Source of the DNA: Planctomycetota bacterium
Lineage (GTDB): Bacteria > Planctomycetota > Phycisphaerae > Sedimentisphaerales > Anaerobacaceae
Direction: 5' to 3'
Length of the DNA stretch: 35,681 bases
Assembly (NCBI GenBank): GCA_025459125.1
Contig: JALORE010000095.1
Span: 1-35,681, forward strand
Shown here: in pieces, positions 13,834-24,700 of the stretch
Numbering within the stretch: position 1 is the stretch's first letter
Layout: every line of letters begins with the position of its first letter
Program-made: the position numbers and the translations under genes
Notes under the pieces: model-generated
Database searches by the model: none
What the model was told of the DNA's origin: nothing
The model's input: the letters and a program-made list of their open reading frames with translations, nothing else

Positions 13834-15738
13834 TCAGTCGGGTAGATCGCCGGAGAATGTGGAGGCTTGTCGGGAACGGGAATCCCCATGCTGGTGCACG
13901 AGTCGGCGTCGGGCGAGTGCCCCGGCACAGAGGAGCAGGCAGAACACGGGATCGAGGCTGCTGCGGTTCAGGCGGCGGATCTGGGCCGTCGTGATCTTCA
14001 CTTCGCTCCACAACCCCTGATTATCCTGCACCCGAACCAGGAACGTGATCCGGCCACGAAGCCAATCGTCGGTGGCGCCCGTCCAGGTCCAGCCGTCCGA
14101 GCCGTCATGATCCACACCGAGCAGGATATCAATCCCAAGCTCGAGCGTACCATTACCGTTGGCGTCCCGGTAGAACAGCGCCAGCACAACCTGGCCGTCC
14201 GGATCGGTTACGCCGGTAGCGGTCAGGGTGACCTTGCTTCCCGACACGATGACGTTGGGACTGCAGGCAAACTGTTCCACGATCGGCGTGGCGGGCGCAT
14301 CGGTCACCAATACCTGCACCGTTGCCGTGTCGTCGACCTTGCCATCGCTGGCGGTGTACTCAAACCGGTCAGGTCCGGTGTATCCAGAATCGGGCGTATA
14401 CAGAACCTGACCGTCCGCGACTCTGGCCGTCCCATGCTGTGGCGCCACGGTGATCGTGACCGTCAAGCGATCGCCGTCGATGTCGAGATCGTTCGTCAGA
14501 ACGTCGATGACCCGCGCCGAACTCTGCGGCGCCATCGCGACGGCATCATCGCGCAGCCACGGACTATCATTCACTTCGACCATCATCACGATCATCGTGC
14601 TCAGGGCCGGTACGTAGCCGCGATTCTCCATCACTGGGAACCGGAAATCTCCACTCGAAAGAGGCCGGGTGGGCGGCGCGGACCAAGGAATGTCCTGCCA
14701 ACCCGACAGCGGCAGGCGAAGCAAGGCAACCACGGGACTGACGGTTCTAACTTCGCCTTCCGTGCTTCGGGATTCGCCCCACAGCCCCTGATCATCCTGG
14801 ACACGGGCCAAGAGCAGAATCCGGCCTTCCGGCCAGTCGGTCGTACTACCCGTCCAGTTCCAGCCATCCCCGGCGTCACTGTCCGTGCCCAGCAGAATAT
14901 CGACCTCGGGATCCAAGCGGCCGTCACCGTTGGCATCACGATAGAACGCCGCCTGCACCACCTGACCGTCCTCGTCCCTTGCCTCCAGGACAACAAGCGT
15001 CACATCGGCACCCCGGGCGACACTGGCCGGTTGGCACACGATCCCCGTCAGGACGGGCGCAGCATTGTCGGAAGCCGGGGCTGCTACCCTCACGCTGATC
15101 GTGTTGGAATCATGAGTTCCGTCCTCATCGGTGGCCGTGGCCGAGATCGCGTAGGTGGCAGGTCCGTTCGCGTAGGTGTGCGTTGCGGAGGCCGGATTCC
15201 CCAGGATGTCTTCGACGATGCCGTCTCCCCAGGTGATCCGCCACCGCGTAATGCCATCTTCCCCGGGATCGCTGGCAGACAGAGTCAGGGAATACACGGA
15301 TCCCGCCCCAATCTGAGCCGGGCCCTGGATGAGGAGCACCGGCGGGACATTAGCCACCCGCACCTCCCGCGCTGCCGCGTTGGCATGGGTACCGTCCTCG
15401 TCAATCAGATCGACCTGAACGGTATACGCCGCCGGACCATCCGCGTAGATGTGATGGGCTTCAGTGCCGACCGGATAATCCTCATTCACACCATCGCCCC
15501 AATGAACGGTATAGCGGACTACCGCGTCGTTGCCCGGGTCGCTGATCGGGCCCAATCCTACGGTATATGAGGCCCCCTCACCGGCCACGGACAGACCAGT
15601 GAGTACCGTGGTGGGCGCCACGTTGTTGACCGTCACCGTGAGACTGTCGCTCCCGGAATCTTCGGTACCGTTGGCCACGGTGACGGTCACGGTGTTCAAC
15701 GAATGTGCCGGCGCCCGCAAACACATCCCCTTCCGCAA
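13834..15738 (-). CDS. C-terminal part of the giant surface protein, out of frame
   Basis: Most likely the 3' end of the giant gene, separated from it by a frameshift. The first residues of this open frame (down to about 15,697) are out-of-frame text; the real sequence starts at NTVTVTVANGTEDSG. Then come two PKD-like modules (VHWGDGV, ITWGDGI) and an approximately 100-aa module at about 14,750-15,065. A cadherin-like Asn-Asp module (VLTNDLDIDGDRLTV) follows, then a second copy of the 100-aa module at about 13,975-14,290. Both copies carry FYRDANGxGxL with a calcium-loop look and end in VQDxQGLW. The C-terminus has DPVFCLLLCAGALARRR, a short hydrophobic stretch with an Arg cluster resembling bacterial C-terminal sorting or anchoring signals, plus a further 25 polar residues. 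It would not work as a separate secreted protein because there is no signal peptide. Confidence 0.8.
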   Translation of the reverse strand: MRKGMCLRAPAHSLNTVTVTVANGTEDSGSDSLTVTVNNVAPTTVLTGLSVAGEGASYTVGLGPISDPGNDAVVRYTVHWGDGVNEDYPVGTEAHHIYADGPAAYTVQVDLIDEDGTHANAAAREVRVANVPPVLLIQGPAQIGAGSVYSLTLSASDPGEDGITRWRITWGDGIVEDILGNPASATHTYANGPATYAISATATDEDGTHDSNTISVRVAAPASDNAAPVLTGIVCQPASVARGADVTLVVLEARDEDGQVVQAAFYRDANGDGRLDPEVDILLGTDSDAGDGWNWTGSTTDWPEGRILLLARVQDDQGLWGESRSTEGEVRTVSPVVALLRLPLSGWQDIPWSAPPTRPLSSGDFRFPVMENRGYVPALSTMIVMMVEVNDSPWLRDDAVAMAPQSSARVIDVLTNDLDIDGDRLTVTITVAPQHGTARVADGQVLYTPDSGYTGPDRFEYTASDGKVDDTATVQVLVTDAPATPIVEQFACSPNVIVSGSKVTLTATGVTDPDGQVVLALFYRDANGNGTLELGIDILLGVDHDGSDGWTWTGATDDWLRGRITFLVRVQDNQGLWSEVKITTAQIRRLNRSSLDPVFCLLLCAGALARRRLVHQHGDSRSRQASTFSGDLPD

Positions 15739-18700
15739 TCGTCACATCCTCACCGGCATGCACCGCGATTCCTTCGTCGGGCGCGGCCTGGATCCGCACT
15801 TCGGCGGTGGCCTCATCAGTCAGGCCGCCATTGTCGGTCACCCGCAAGGTGACCAGGCCGGTGTACTCGGCCGTCCACGTGTGCAGGACCACCGCGGCGG
15901 GCCCACTCGTCTCGAAGATTCCGTCCCCGTTCCAATCCCACTCGTGCAGGACCACCGAGCCGTCCACATCGTAGGAGGACGCAGCGCTGAACTGAAGCGG
16001 AACATCCACCCAGCCGGCGCCTGGCGCAACGACAACCGCGACCGGTGGATCGTTGACGGCGTTTACCGTGATGGTGACCGTGACCGTGAGCGAATCGGCG
16101 GCACCGTCGTGGGCCACGTAGGTAAAGCTGTCCACCCCGTGGAAGTTCGCCTCCGGCTCATATTGGAAAGAGCCGTTGTCGTGCAGGACCAGTGTGCCAT
16201 GTGCGACATCTGTCACCAGTCGCGCGGACAGGTTGTCGCCGTCGTCGTCGTGGTCATTGGCCAAGACCCCATCGGGGGCCCCAACGATCAGGGCAACGTC
16301 CTCGTCCGTTTCGTACAGATCATCCACCGCCACGGGCGGGTGATTCACCGCGTGAACGGCAACCTCGACTACGGCGGCATTCGATGGATTGCCCTGGTCG
16401 TCGCGCACCGTGTACTGGAACGTATCGCTCCCACTGAAGCCGGCGGCCGGGGTATAGGTGATCGCGCCCGTGACCGGATCGATGGCAAGACTGCCGTGCT
16501 CGGGCTCGACCGTGACGGCCACCGTCGTGGGATCGATCGCGCCATCGGGGTCGGCGTCGTTGGCGAGCACCGGGATCACCACCGGTGTGTCGATGGACGT
16601 ATTGGCGATGTCGGGGCTGGCGACCGGCGGCTCGGTCGTGGCGCCCACGAGGAACACGTGGTCGACCTGGACCAGGCTGTCGCGGGTGTCGGCGCCCAGG
16701 AGATCGAAGTACAGCCGCACTTCCGTGCCGGCGGCGACCTGGCTGAGGTCCACGGCGAAGGTGAGGGGCTCGGTCAGGGCGAGCGTCTCGCCGGACAGCG
16801 GCAAGCCGGGTGCGGATACCGCGTCGCTGTAGTAGACCCGGCCGTCGGCCTGCAGGTTGAGCAGCGCATCAGTCTCGCTCAGGCCGGCGGCTGTGCCCAC
16901 CAGCGAGAGCTGGGTGGCCGTGTCGAGCAGAGCCACCTCGAACGTCGCCGGGAAACTCGTGCCCACGCCGAGCTCGCTGCTGAGAATGGTGAAGCGCAAG
17001 GCCGTCACGCCGGCGGGCATCGTGAAGGTCTGGGCCAGCCGGGTGAGGAGCTGCGGGTCTTCGCGGAACTCGGCCTGGCCGGCCACGATGCCGACATTGC
17101 CCAGGATCTGCCAGCCGAAGGCCGGGTTGGCCGGGTCGGCGATGCTGAAACCGCCATTGATCAGGCTGACAGTCTGGTTCAGCTCCGTGGCCAGGCCGGC
17201 GTCCAGCGTGAGGACGACGTCGCCCGCGTTCACCGGTTGGCAGTCGGCGGCCGCGGTGGGCAGACGCCGCTGGCCGATGACCAGCGCCGCGCTCATGACC
17301 CCCACCGGGCGGGCCGTGGCGGACACGTCACGCAGGCCCAGCACATGGCCCAGTTCGTGGATCAGCACGGTGAGCAGATCGACGTGACTGCGGGCGGGGG
17401 TGTCACCCGGGCTCCCGGGGGCGAACTCCGCGTCCTCCAGCGGTGTGGGGTCGATGAACCAGCCGTAGCCGGCCGCATCCTGGTCGATCTTGAGGGAAAC
17501 CCCGTCGAACGCGCCGAGCTGGCCGCCGGGCAAATCGACCACTTCGGCTTGGATCGCGCGGAGGCGCAGCCGGTCGTTCGCGGTCAGGCCGGCCGCCTCC
17601 CACCGCAGGAGGGCCGAGCCCAAGAGCGAGTCGAGCACGCTGTCGGTCAGGGGCAGGACGACGCCCGGCATCGGGCCGCCGGCCGCGCTCAGCGGCGCAT
17701 TCACGTTGAGGGTGAAGCTGGCAGTGCCCGTCCCGCCGTCATCGTCGGTCACGATGATGGTGATCGTCCGCAGACCCGGCAATCCGTACGTGTGGATGCC
17801 GCCGAACGTGCCCTGGGTTTCGACGCCTTGGCTACCCGGCTGGGTGATGACCGGTGAGCCGTTGGACGGCGCGGACCCGTCGCCCCAGTTGATGCGGTAG
17901 GTCCAGGTTTCGCTGTTGCCCCATTCCGGATCGCTGAAGCCGAAGACGCTCAGCAGGTTCAACGCCTGGCCCACGCTGACGGTGGTCACCGGCAGGCCGG
18001 GAGTCGTGATCGTGGGGCTGGCGTTGAGCAGTACAAGGGTGTACTCCTGCACCGCCTCGCCACGCGTGTCAAAGAGGCTGGCGAGCGTGGTGGCGGCATT
18101 GTACTCGTCGTCGCGTACGGTCAGCTTGACCTTGTAGGTGTCGCGATCCGCGGGGGTCTTGGCGTCGTCGGCGTAGACGTGCCGGGCCGCCGGGATGGTG
18201 TAGCTGCCGTCGGGCTGCTTCACGGGGGTGAGAGTCTCAGCCGCCGTGCCGTCGCCCCAATCCACGGTGACGGTGAAGGTGTCCTTGGTGCCCGGATCGG
18301 TGAAGGTGGCGCCGCTGAGCTCCACCTCGCTCGTTCCGGCCAGGGCGCTGGCGTGGCTGAGCGTTCCGCCGCTGATGACCGGGTTCTGGTTCTTGACGGT
18401 GTAGGACGTGGTGGTCTTCTCGGCATGGGCGCCGGTGATCTCGACGGCAAGCTGAAAGTCGCCGCTGTCCTCAAGCACGTGGCTCGGCGTGTAGGTCCGC
18501 AGGCCCGACAGCAGATCGATCATGGTGGGCGCTGAGCCGTCGCCCCAATCGACTTTCACTTGGCCGGGGTTGGCATCATCCATCGGCCTGATCTGCAACC
18601 GGAGCTGGATCGTGTCACCTTCCTTGATGGCCGTGTAAGGCAGGCCGGACGTGGTTTCGAGCTTGACCTGGCGGATCTGGCCGGCGAAGCGGATGTTGTC

Positions 18701-21700
18701 GAGCAGATAGAGCTGGCTGATCGTGGCGGCCGGGTCATCCGGCAGGGGCAGCACGGGGAACGGGTTGATGAGGCTGGCAATAAGGCCCGTGTCAGCCATG
18801 GCGATGTGCTTGAGGGTCAAGGTGGCCATCTTGCCGCGTGCCGCTGCCGGCACCGGCACGCTGAAGGTGCGGCGCTCGAAGAACATGCTGCCGAAGATCA
18901 CGTCCTGGTCGATCACGGCGGTGCCGTCGACCTCGAGGGTGATATGGACGCCCGTGCCTGCGGTGGCGATGTACGGAGCGAAGATGTCGAAGCTGAGGAT
19001 CTCGGCGTCAGCCGGGATATACATCCGGTTGTGGCGGATGCTGTCGAAGTTGACCAGAGCATTGATCACGTCGTCGACCACGTCCTCGAGCGAATCGGGC
19101 ACGACGCCGTTGACGAAGTCCTTGAGCACCGCGCCCGCGCCCATGATCAGGGCATGATCGCTCTGGGCGCCGGGGAAGAACTTGGCGAAGAGGATGTCCT
19201 CGATCGCCTTGCTGATGTAGCCCTTGAGGGCGTCGATGCTGGTGGGCGTGCTGCCGCCGATCTCCAGCCACTGCCTCAAGGTGGTGGCGGTGGCGCCGCC
19301 GCCCAGCGGCAGGTCGCCCAAGACGCTCTTGAGGCTGGTTTCGTAGACGCTGTCCAGGAGATCGAACAGGCCATCCACCGCGGTGGCGCGCTCGGCATTC
19401 GGGGTGCCGTCGGCCCAGTTATCGTCGTGCCAGGTCTGGTAGGCGGCCTTGTCGGTGAACTTGCCGTGCAGGGAGCCGCCGGGCTGGAAGTCGGCGTCGG
19501 TGACATCGCCGGGGTCTTTCGGCTTGCCCGACACAGCGGCTTTCATGCGGTCGATGACCTTGTCGGCCGCGTACTCCCAGGCCTTGACCAGGAGCTGCTT
19601 GACCAAGGTGCCGATGTTGGTCTCGACCACGAACAGGCCAGCCACGTCGATCGGGTCCATGGAGAAGCCGATTGAGGGGATGCTGAAGCCGCCGACACTG
19701 AAGCCCTGCCCGCCGTGGAACGACCAGCCGGGCAGCTCGTAGGAGAGCGGGAAGCGGCCGGCGTCGCCGGGCAGCAGGCCGTCGAGAATGGCCTTGTGGT
19801 GCAGGATGGACTGCAACACGCCGTTCTCGAAGTTGCCGTTGAAGACGCTGGGCACCGCCGGGTCGCCGGTGTGCTTGACCACCTCGGTGTTGTCATTGGT
19901 GACCGGCTCGCGGTCCACGGTGCTGGCGGGACGGTAGGCCACGCCGCCGCCGGCGGCCGTGAAGTACCAGCCGTTGGCCACGCCTTCCCAGACGTCGTTG
20001 GCCCAGGAGGTGATCGACTGCAGGTACACGTGGCGCAGGGCGGCGTCCCCGGTAATGATCTGCGGGTCGGAGGAGTACCAGGCCTTGTCGGTGTAGGTCT
20101 GGTTGGGCGCCGGGATGCCCATGACTTCGACGGCGATGCCCTGATCGGTGACGCGACGGTAGATGGGCTCGCCGTTGAACTCCAGAGCATCCAGGGCGAC
20201 GGTGCCGGCATACCAGGTGGTGACGCGGCTGTGCGGACCGCCCACGCCGAAGTGCAGCGTGTCAATGTCGTCCTGCCGGAAGCCGGCGACGAAGTTGAGC
20301 AGGCGGTTGAGGTCGGCGCCCTGGAGCTCGCGCCCGTTCGGCGTGAAGGTCATGCCGGTGTTCATCAGCGCCGCGGTCTGGTAGTAGTTGTCCGCAAAGG
20401 CGATGTTGCTCCAGACCTTGACATCGGGGTCCTTGAAGTCGCCGTAAGGGATGGGGGAGATCGCGATACCCAGCTTCTCGGCGGTGGAGACGATGGAGCT
20501 TAAGCGGTTGGCCCACGCGCCCAGGGTGGCGGCGGCCGCGACGTTGCCGGTGGCGGTGGCGGCCACGGCCAGGGCGTAGAGGGCGTTGGAGACGGTCGTG
20601 AGCGCGCCGCCCAGCGGGACGTTGAGCGACTTCTGCTCCATGTCGTGCGGGTCGAGCGTCGTCATGTGGATATTGGTGACCGCCGGGAAGTAGGTCCCCA
20701 GCCGCTGGATGATCTCACTGTTGACCACGGTGCCGCGGCTATGGCCGACGAAGTGCAGCGGCGACTGGAAGATCTTGCCGCTTGTGTCCTGGTTCAGCTT
20801 GACCAGGGCGGCAAAGATCGCGTCGGCCGCGGCCTCGGAGAAGCCAGCGTCGCTGATGTCGGACTCCTTGTTCCAATCGGAGACCAGGACCACGGGCTTG
20901 CCCGCCTTCAGGGCGGCCGCGCCGAGGGCACCGGTGGTTCGGTCCTTCCACTGCCCGGTGTTCTTGTCGTAGGAGAGCACCACGCCGCCGCCGCCGGCGT
21001 CGGAGATGAGCCGCGCGAGCTCCAGGAACGCCGCGGGCTGCTGGAACGACGGGTTGCCGAAGAAGTCCAGCGGATTGAGCTGGAAGCCGTGCGTCAGGAT
21101 CGTCACGCCGTTGTACGGCGTGCCCGTGCTGACGGCCTCAGCCTTGAACGCGGTGGCCTCGCGGGCGCCCCCACCGCCGCCGTCAAGCTTGACGCCCCAG
21201 TAGTAGACCTGCCCGGCGGTCAGGTACTTTCGCCACGCCTCGGTGAAGCGGAGAATCGTTTGGTTGGTAGGGGCGACGCCGTCGTCGGTGATGGTGCCAA
21301 ACTCGTCGATCTTGTACGCCCGACCGGGCGCCCAGCCCAAGCCGGGGGCGGTGGTATAGATACGGTTGGGATTGCTGTCGGCGCCGGCCCACGAGCTGGT
21401 GGTGCTCGGCCAGGTACGCTCGCGCTGCGGATCCTCCGGCCACAGGCCATTGCCGGCGCCCAGGCCGCTCAGATAGAAGTAGGACTTGTAGGGCGCGCCG
21501 CCGAGCATGGAGGCATCCACTTCCCACTTGAACTCGAGCACGCCTGTGCCACCGTGCACGTTGATCGTGCCCTGCGGCGTGATCAGCGTGAGCGGGTCGT
21601 TGGGTTGTACCGACAGGCCACGGTCCAGCTCCGCAATATTGATGGGCTCGAGGTTGATGTTGATGCCCGTGATGGCCTCGACCTGCGGGTGATCCACCGG

Positions 21701-24700
21701 CCGCCTGAAGCGTTCGCTCTGGCCGCTGCCGCTCTTCATGGCCTGGGCAGCCTGCTGGAACTTGGCCACGTCAAAGACGACCAGGTTGCCCGCGTTGCGG
21801 TAGTTGGCGTAGAGCTTCTGCCCATCGGAGCTCAGCGCCAAGTCCTCGAGAAAGGCCATCGGGATGGGGGTGGTGACCGTGTACAACTCGGCGGACGACT
21901 CGAACGGCTTGTGGATGATGCCGATCTTGGAGCCAACCTCGTGGGTCTCCTCGTACTCGACCGCCCACATGCTGCTGCTCGAGCCGACGACCAGCGACAG
22001 GTACCAGTCGCCGACAAAGGCCCACTGCCGATCGGGCGTGACCACCACGCCGGACGCCGTCCGGATGTCGAGTTGGTACGTCGCCATCGCGTCGACCAGG
22101 TCCAGCGATACCCCGCCGACGGTGGCGGCATAGGACAGCGGATCGTCGTTGGTGACCTTGATGGTATGGAAGCCGCGGTTGATGTCCATCCGCGCGGTGA
22201 AGGCCAGTTCCTTGGCCTCCGTGGTGGCGGTGATGCGGAACGGCTCGAGGCCGCCGTCGAGCACGCCGATCTGCTTGCGCCACTTGCGGGTGTTGGCAGC
22301 GCCGGCCTCGGGCCGGTCGGCCTCGTCCACGTTGTAGACAAAGATCCTGCCGTGATCGCGGCCGCCCCGGGTCCAGGCATTGGTGCCGCCGAACATGCGG
22401 GTGGCCGGGGCGGCAATGTAGAGCTTGCGGCCGTCGGCATCGACGGCCAAGTCGCTGATGTAGCCGTTGGGCGTGCCCAGGGGCGTGAGCGACGCGGTCA
22501 GGTCCACCTTGTGGAAGTTCGCCGAGCCGGGGTGCAGGTCAACGACCCAAACCGCGTCGGTCCCGGCGGCGTAGAGATAGTTAGCGTCGGGGTCGATCGC
22601 CAGGGCGTTGACGCCGTTGGAGTCGGGCACCCAGATGTAGTCGAGGGCCGGCGTCGTAGCGTCGACGTCGAACTGCTGTAGTGTGGTGGCGTCGATGACC
22701 GCAATGCCCTTGTTGGTGGCAACGTAGACGGCGGACAGGTCGGTCGTGGCAACCGTATCGAACGGGATGGCGCCCGGAAGCGGGATGCGCGCGACCACCT
22801 GCTCGGTTTCGCCCGCACCCGGCGTGCCGCCCTGCGGGACCTTGGCGCGGTTGATGTCGATGACTTCCACGCCGGGCCCGTCGTTGGCCGTGGTGACGAC
22901 CTTGCCGATGAAGGCGAAGCCATTCTCGTTCTTGACCTGCACCTGCTGGCTGGCCATCCAGTCGGTGGTGGCGGCGCCGCCGCCGGCGCCGTAGCTGGTG
23001 ATCGGCCGCTCAACGCTGATTTTGGCCATGCCCAGCAGGATGGTTGCGGGCACCTGCAACACGATGGTGCTGTCGGCCTGAGTGCCGGCGGCGCTCGCAT
23101 AAGCCGTGCCGGGCACGATCACGCGGCGGTCATTCATGGTAAACACCACGCGCGTATCGGCCAGCGTCTGGCCGTCGCCAGGCAGGAAGAAGTCGCTGCC
23201 GCGGATCGTCGTGCGCACCGTGCCGTCGGGCATTACCACCGCGCCCGCGGCGGTAATAGCCGGGGCCACGCCGGGCGCCGGCGCTTCGGGCACGATGGCG
23301 GTGAGGCTGACGATCGTGCTGCCGATGCCCGGCGGTGGGTTCACGGTCATGACCGCCCCCACGGCGTTCCTGCCGTAGGCACGCCACACGGCAATATCGG
23401 CCGCCTGATAGGCCATGGGCAGCAGGGCCATGGCCAGCATGGCACCGGCGATGCCCAGACCCACCGACGCGCCCAGCAGCCCGCCGGAGGCGCCAAACAT
23501 GGCCACCACCCCGAGAGCACCGATACTGGCCCACATGAGGCCCTTGTAGAACTCGGCGTTGAGGCGAATGGTGCCCAACGGTTGCGCCGCCCTGGCGATC
23601 AGGACGTTGCCGCGCTGACTGAGGCCGGGGAACGGTGGGCTGGTCGTGCGGGCCACGCCGCCGGCGTCCACCACGCCGATATCGATGCTCGCCCAGTACT
23701 CGTGCAGCACACCGTTCTCATCCGGGAGCTGCACCTGCCGCAGGAACCACACTTGGTCGCCCGGCGCAGCGATCGACGGATCCACCGGCGCGGCGATCTG
23801 CACCGGCCCGTTGAGGTTGGCGCCGTCCACCTCCAGGGAAAACGCCCCGGCGTAGTTGAAGGCGGGCGGTACCGGCACCGTCAGGTTGCTCTCGGCGATC
23901 GGGACGACGCTGACCGTCGCGTCCTCGGTAAGCTGGCCGGGGCCAATCGACACCTGGTAGCCCTGCGGACCCTGCACGATGGCACCGGCAGCGTCCACCA
24001 CCACAGGCCCGACTGCGGCCGGCTCGACCTGTACCGTGATGGTCTCCTCGGCGTCGCCGCAGATGACCGTGATTGTGGTCGTGCCTTCGCCCGCGGCCTG
24101 GATCAGGCCATCGGCCGTCACACTGACCACGCTGCTGTCACCCACGTAGTAGCGGGTCCCGGCGGCGGCGGCCTGGATGAACATCTCCTGCGTGCTCCCC
24201 AGGCTGACGACGATCTGCCGCTGGCCGCCGGGGGCGAGCGTCACGGCGTTGGGATACGCGTCGATGCCGAAGACGTGGAGCACCAGGCCGCGGGAGTCTC
24301 CCGGCAGACCGACGCCAATGGCGGTGGCGGCCTGGAGGTTGCCGCGCCGGACCACCAGCGTGGTGGTGCCGTTCTGCTTGGCGGTGACCACCCCGCTGGC
24401 GGAGATGGTGGCGATCGTCGGGTCCAAGATTTGCGCGGTCACGTAGTCCAGCGGCAGGACCACGTCGGCCTGGTCGGCGAACTGGCCGAGAACAACGATG
24501 GTCCCGGTCGCCCCCGCCTCCAGGAGCAGTCGGCGCCGCTGGAAGTCGAGGCTGAGCAACGGGGCCGAGCTGACGTTGATCTGCACTTGGCCGGTGGGAG
24601 AGCTGTTGAAGCCGTCGTCCGCGACCACCTGTACGGTGGCCGGGCCGGTGTAGCCCGCGTCGGGCATGAACACCAGCGACATGCCGTCGGCCGACAACGC

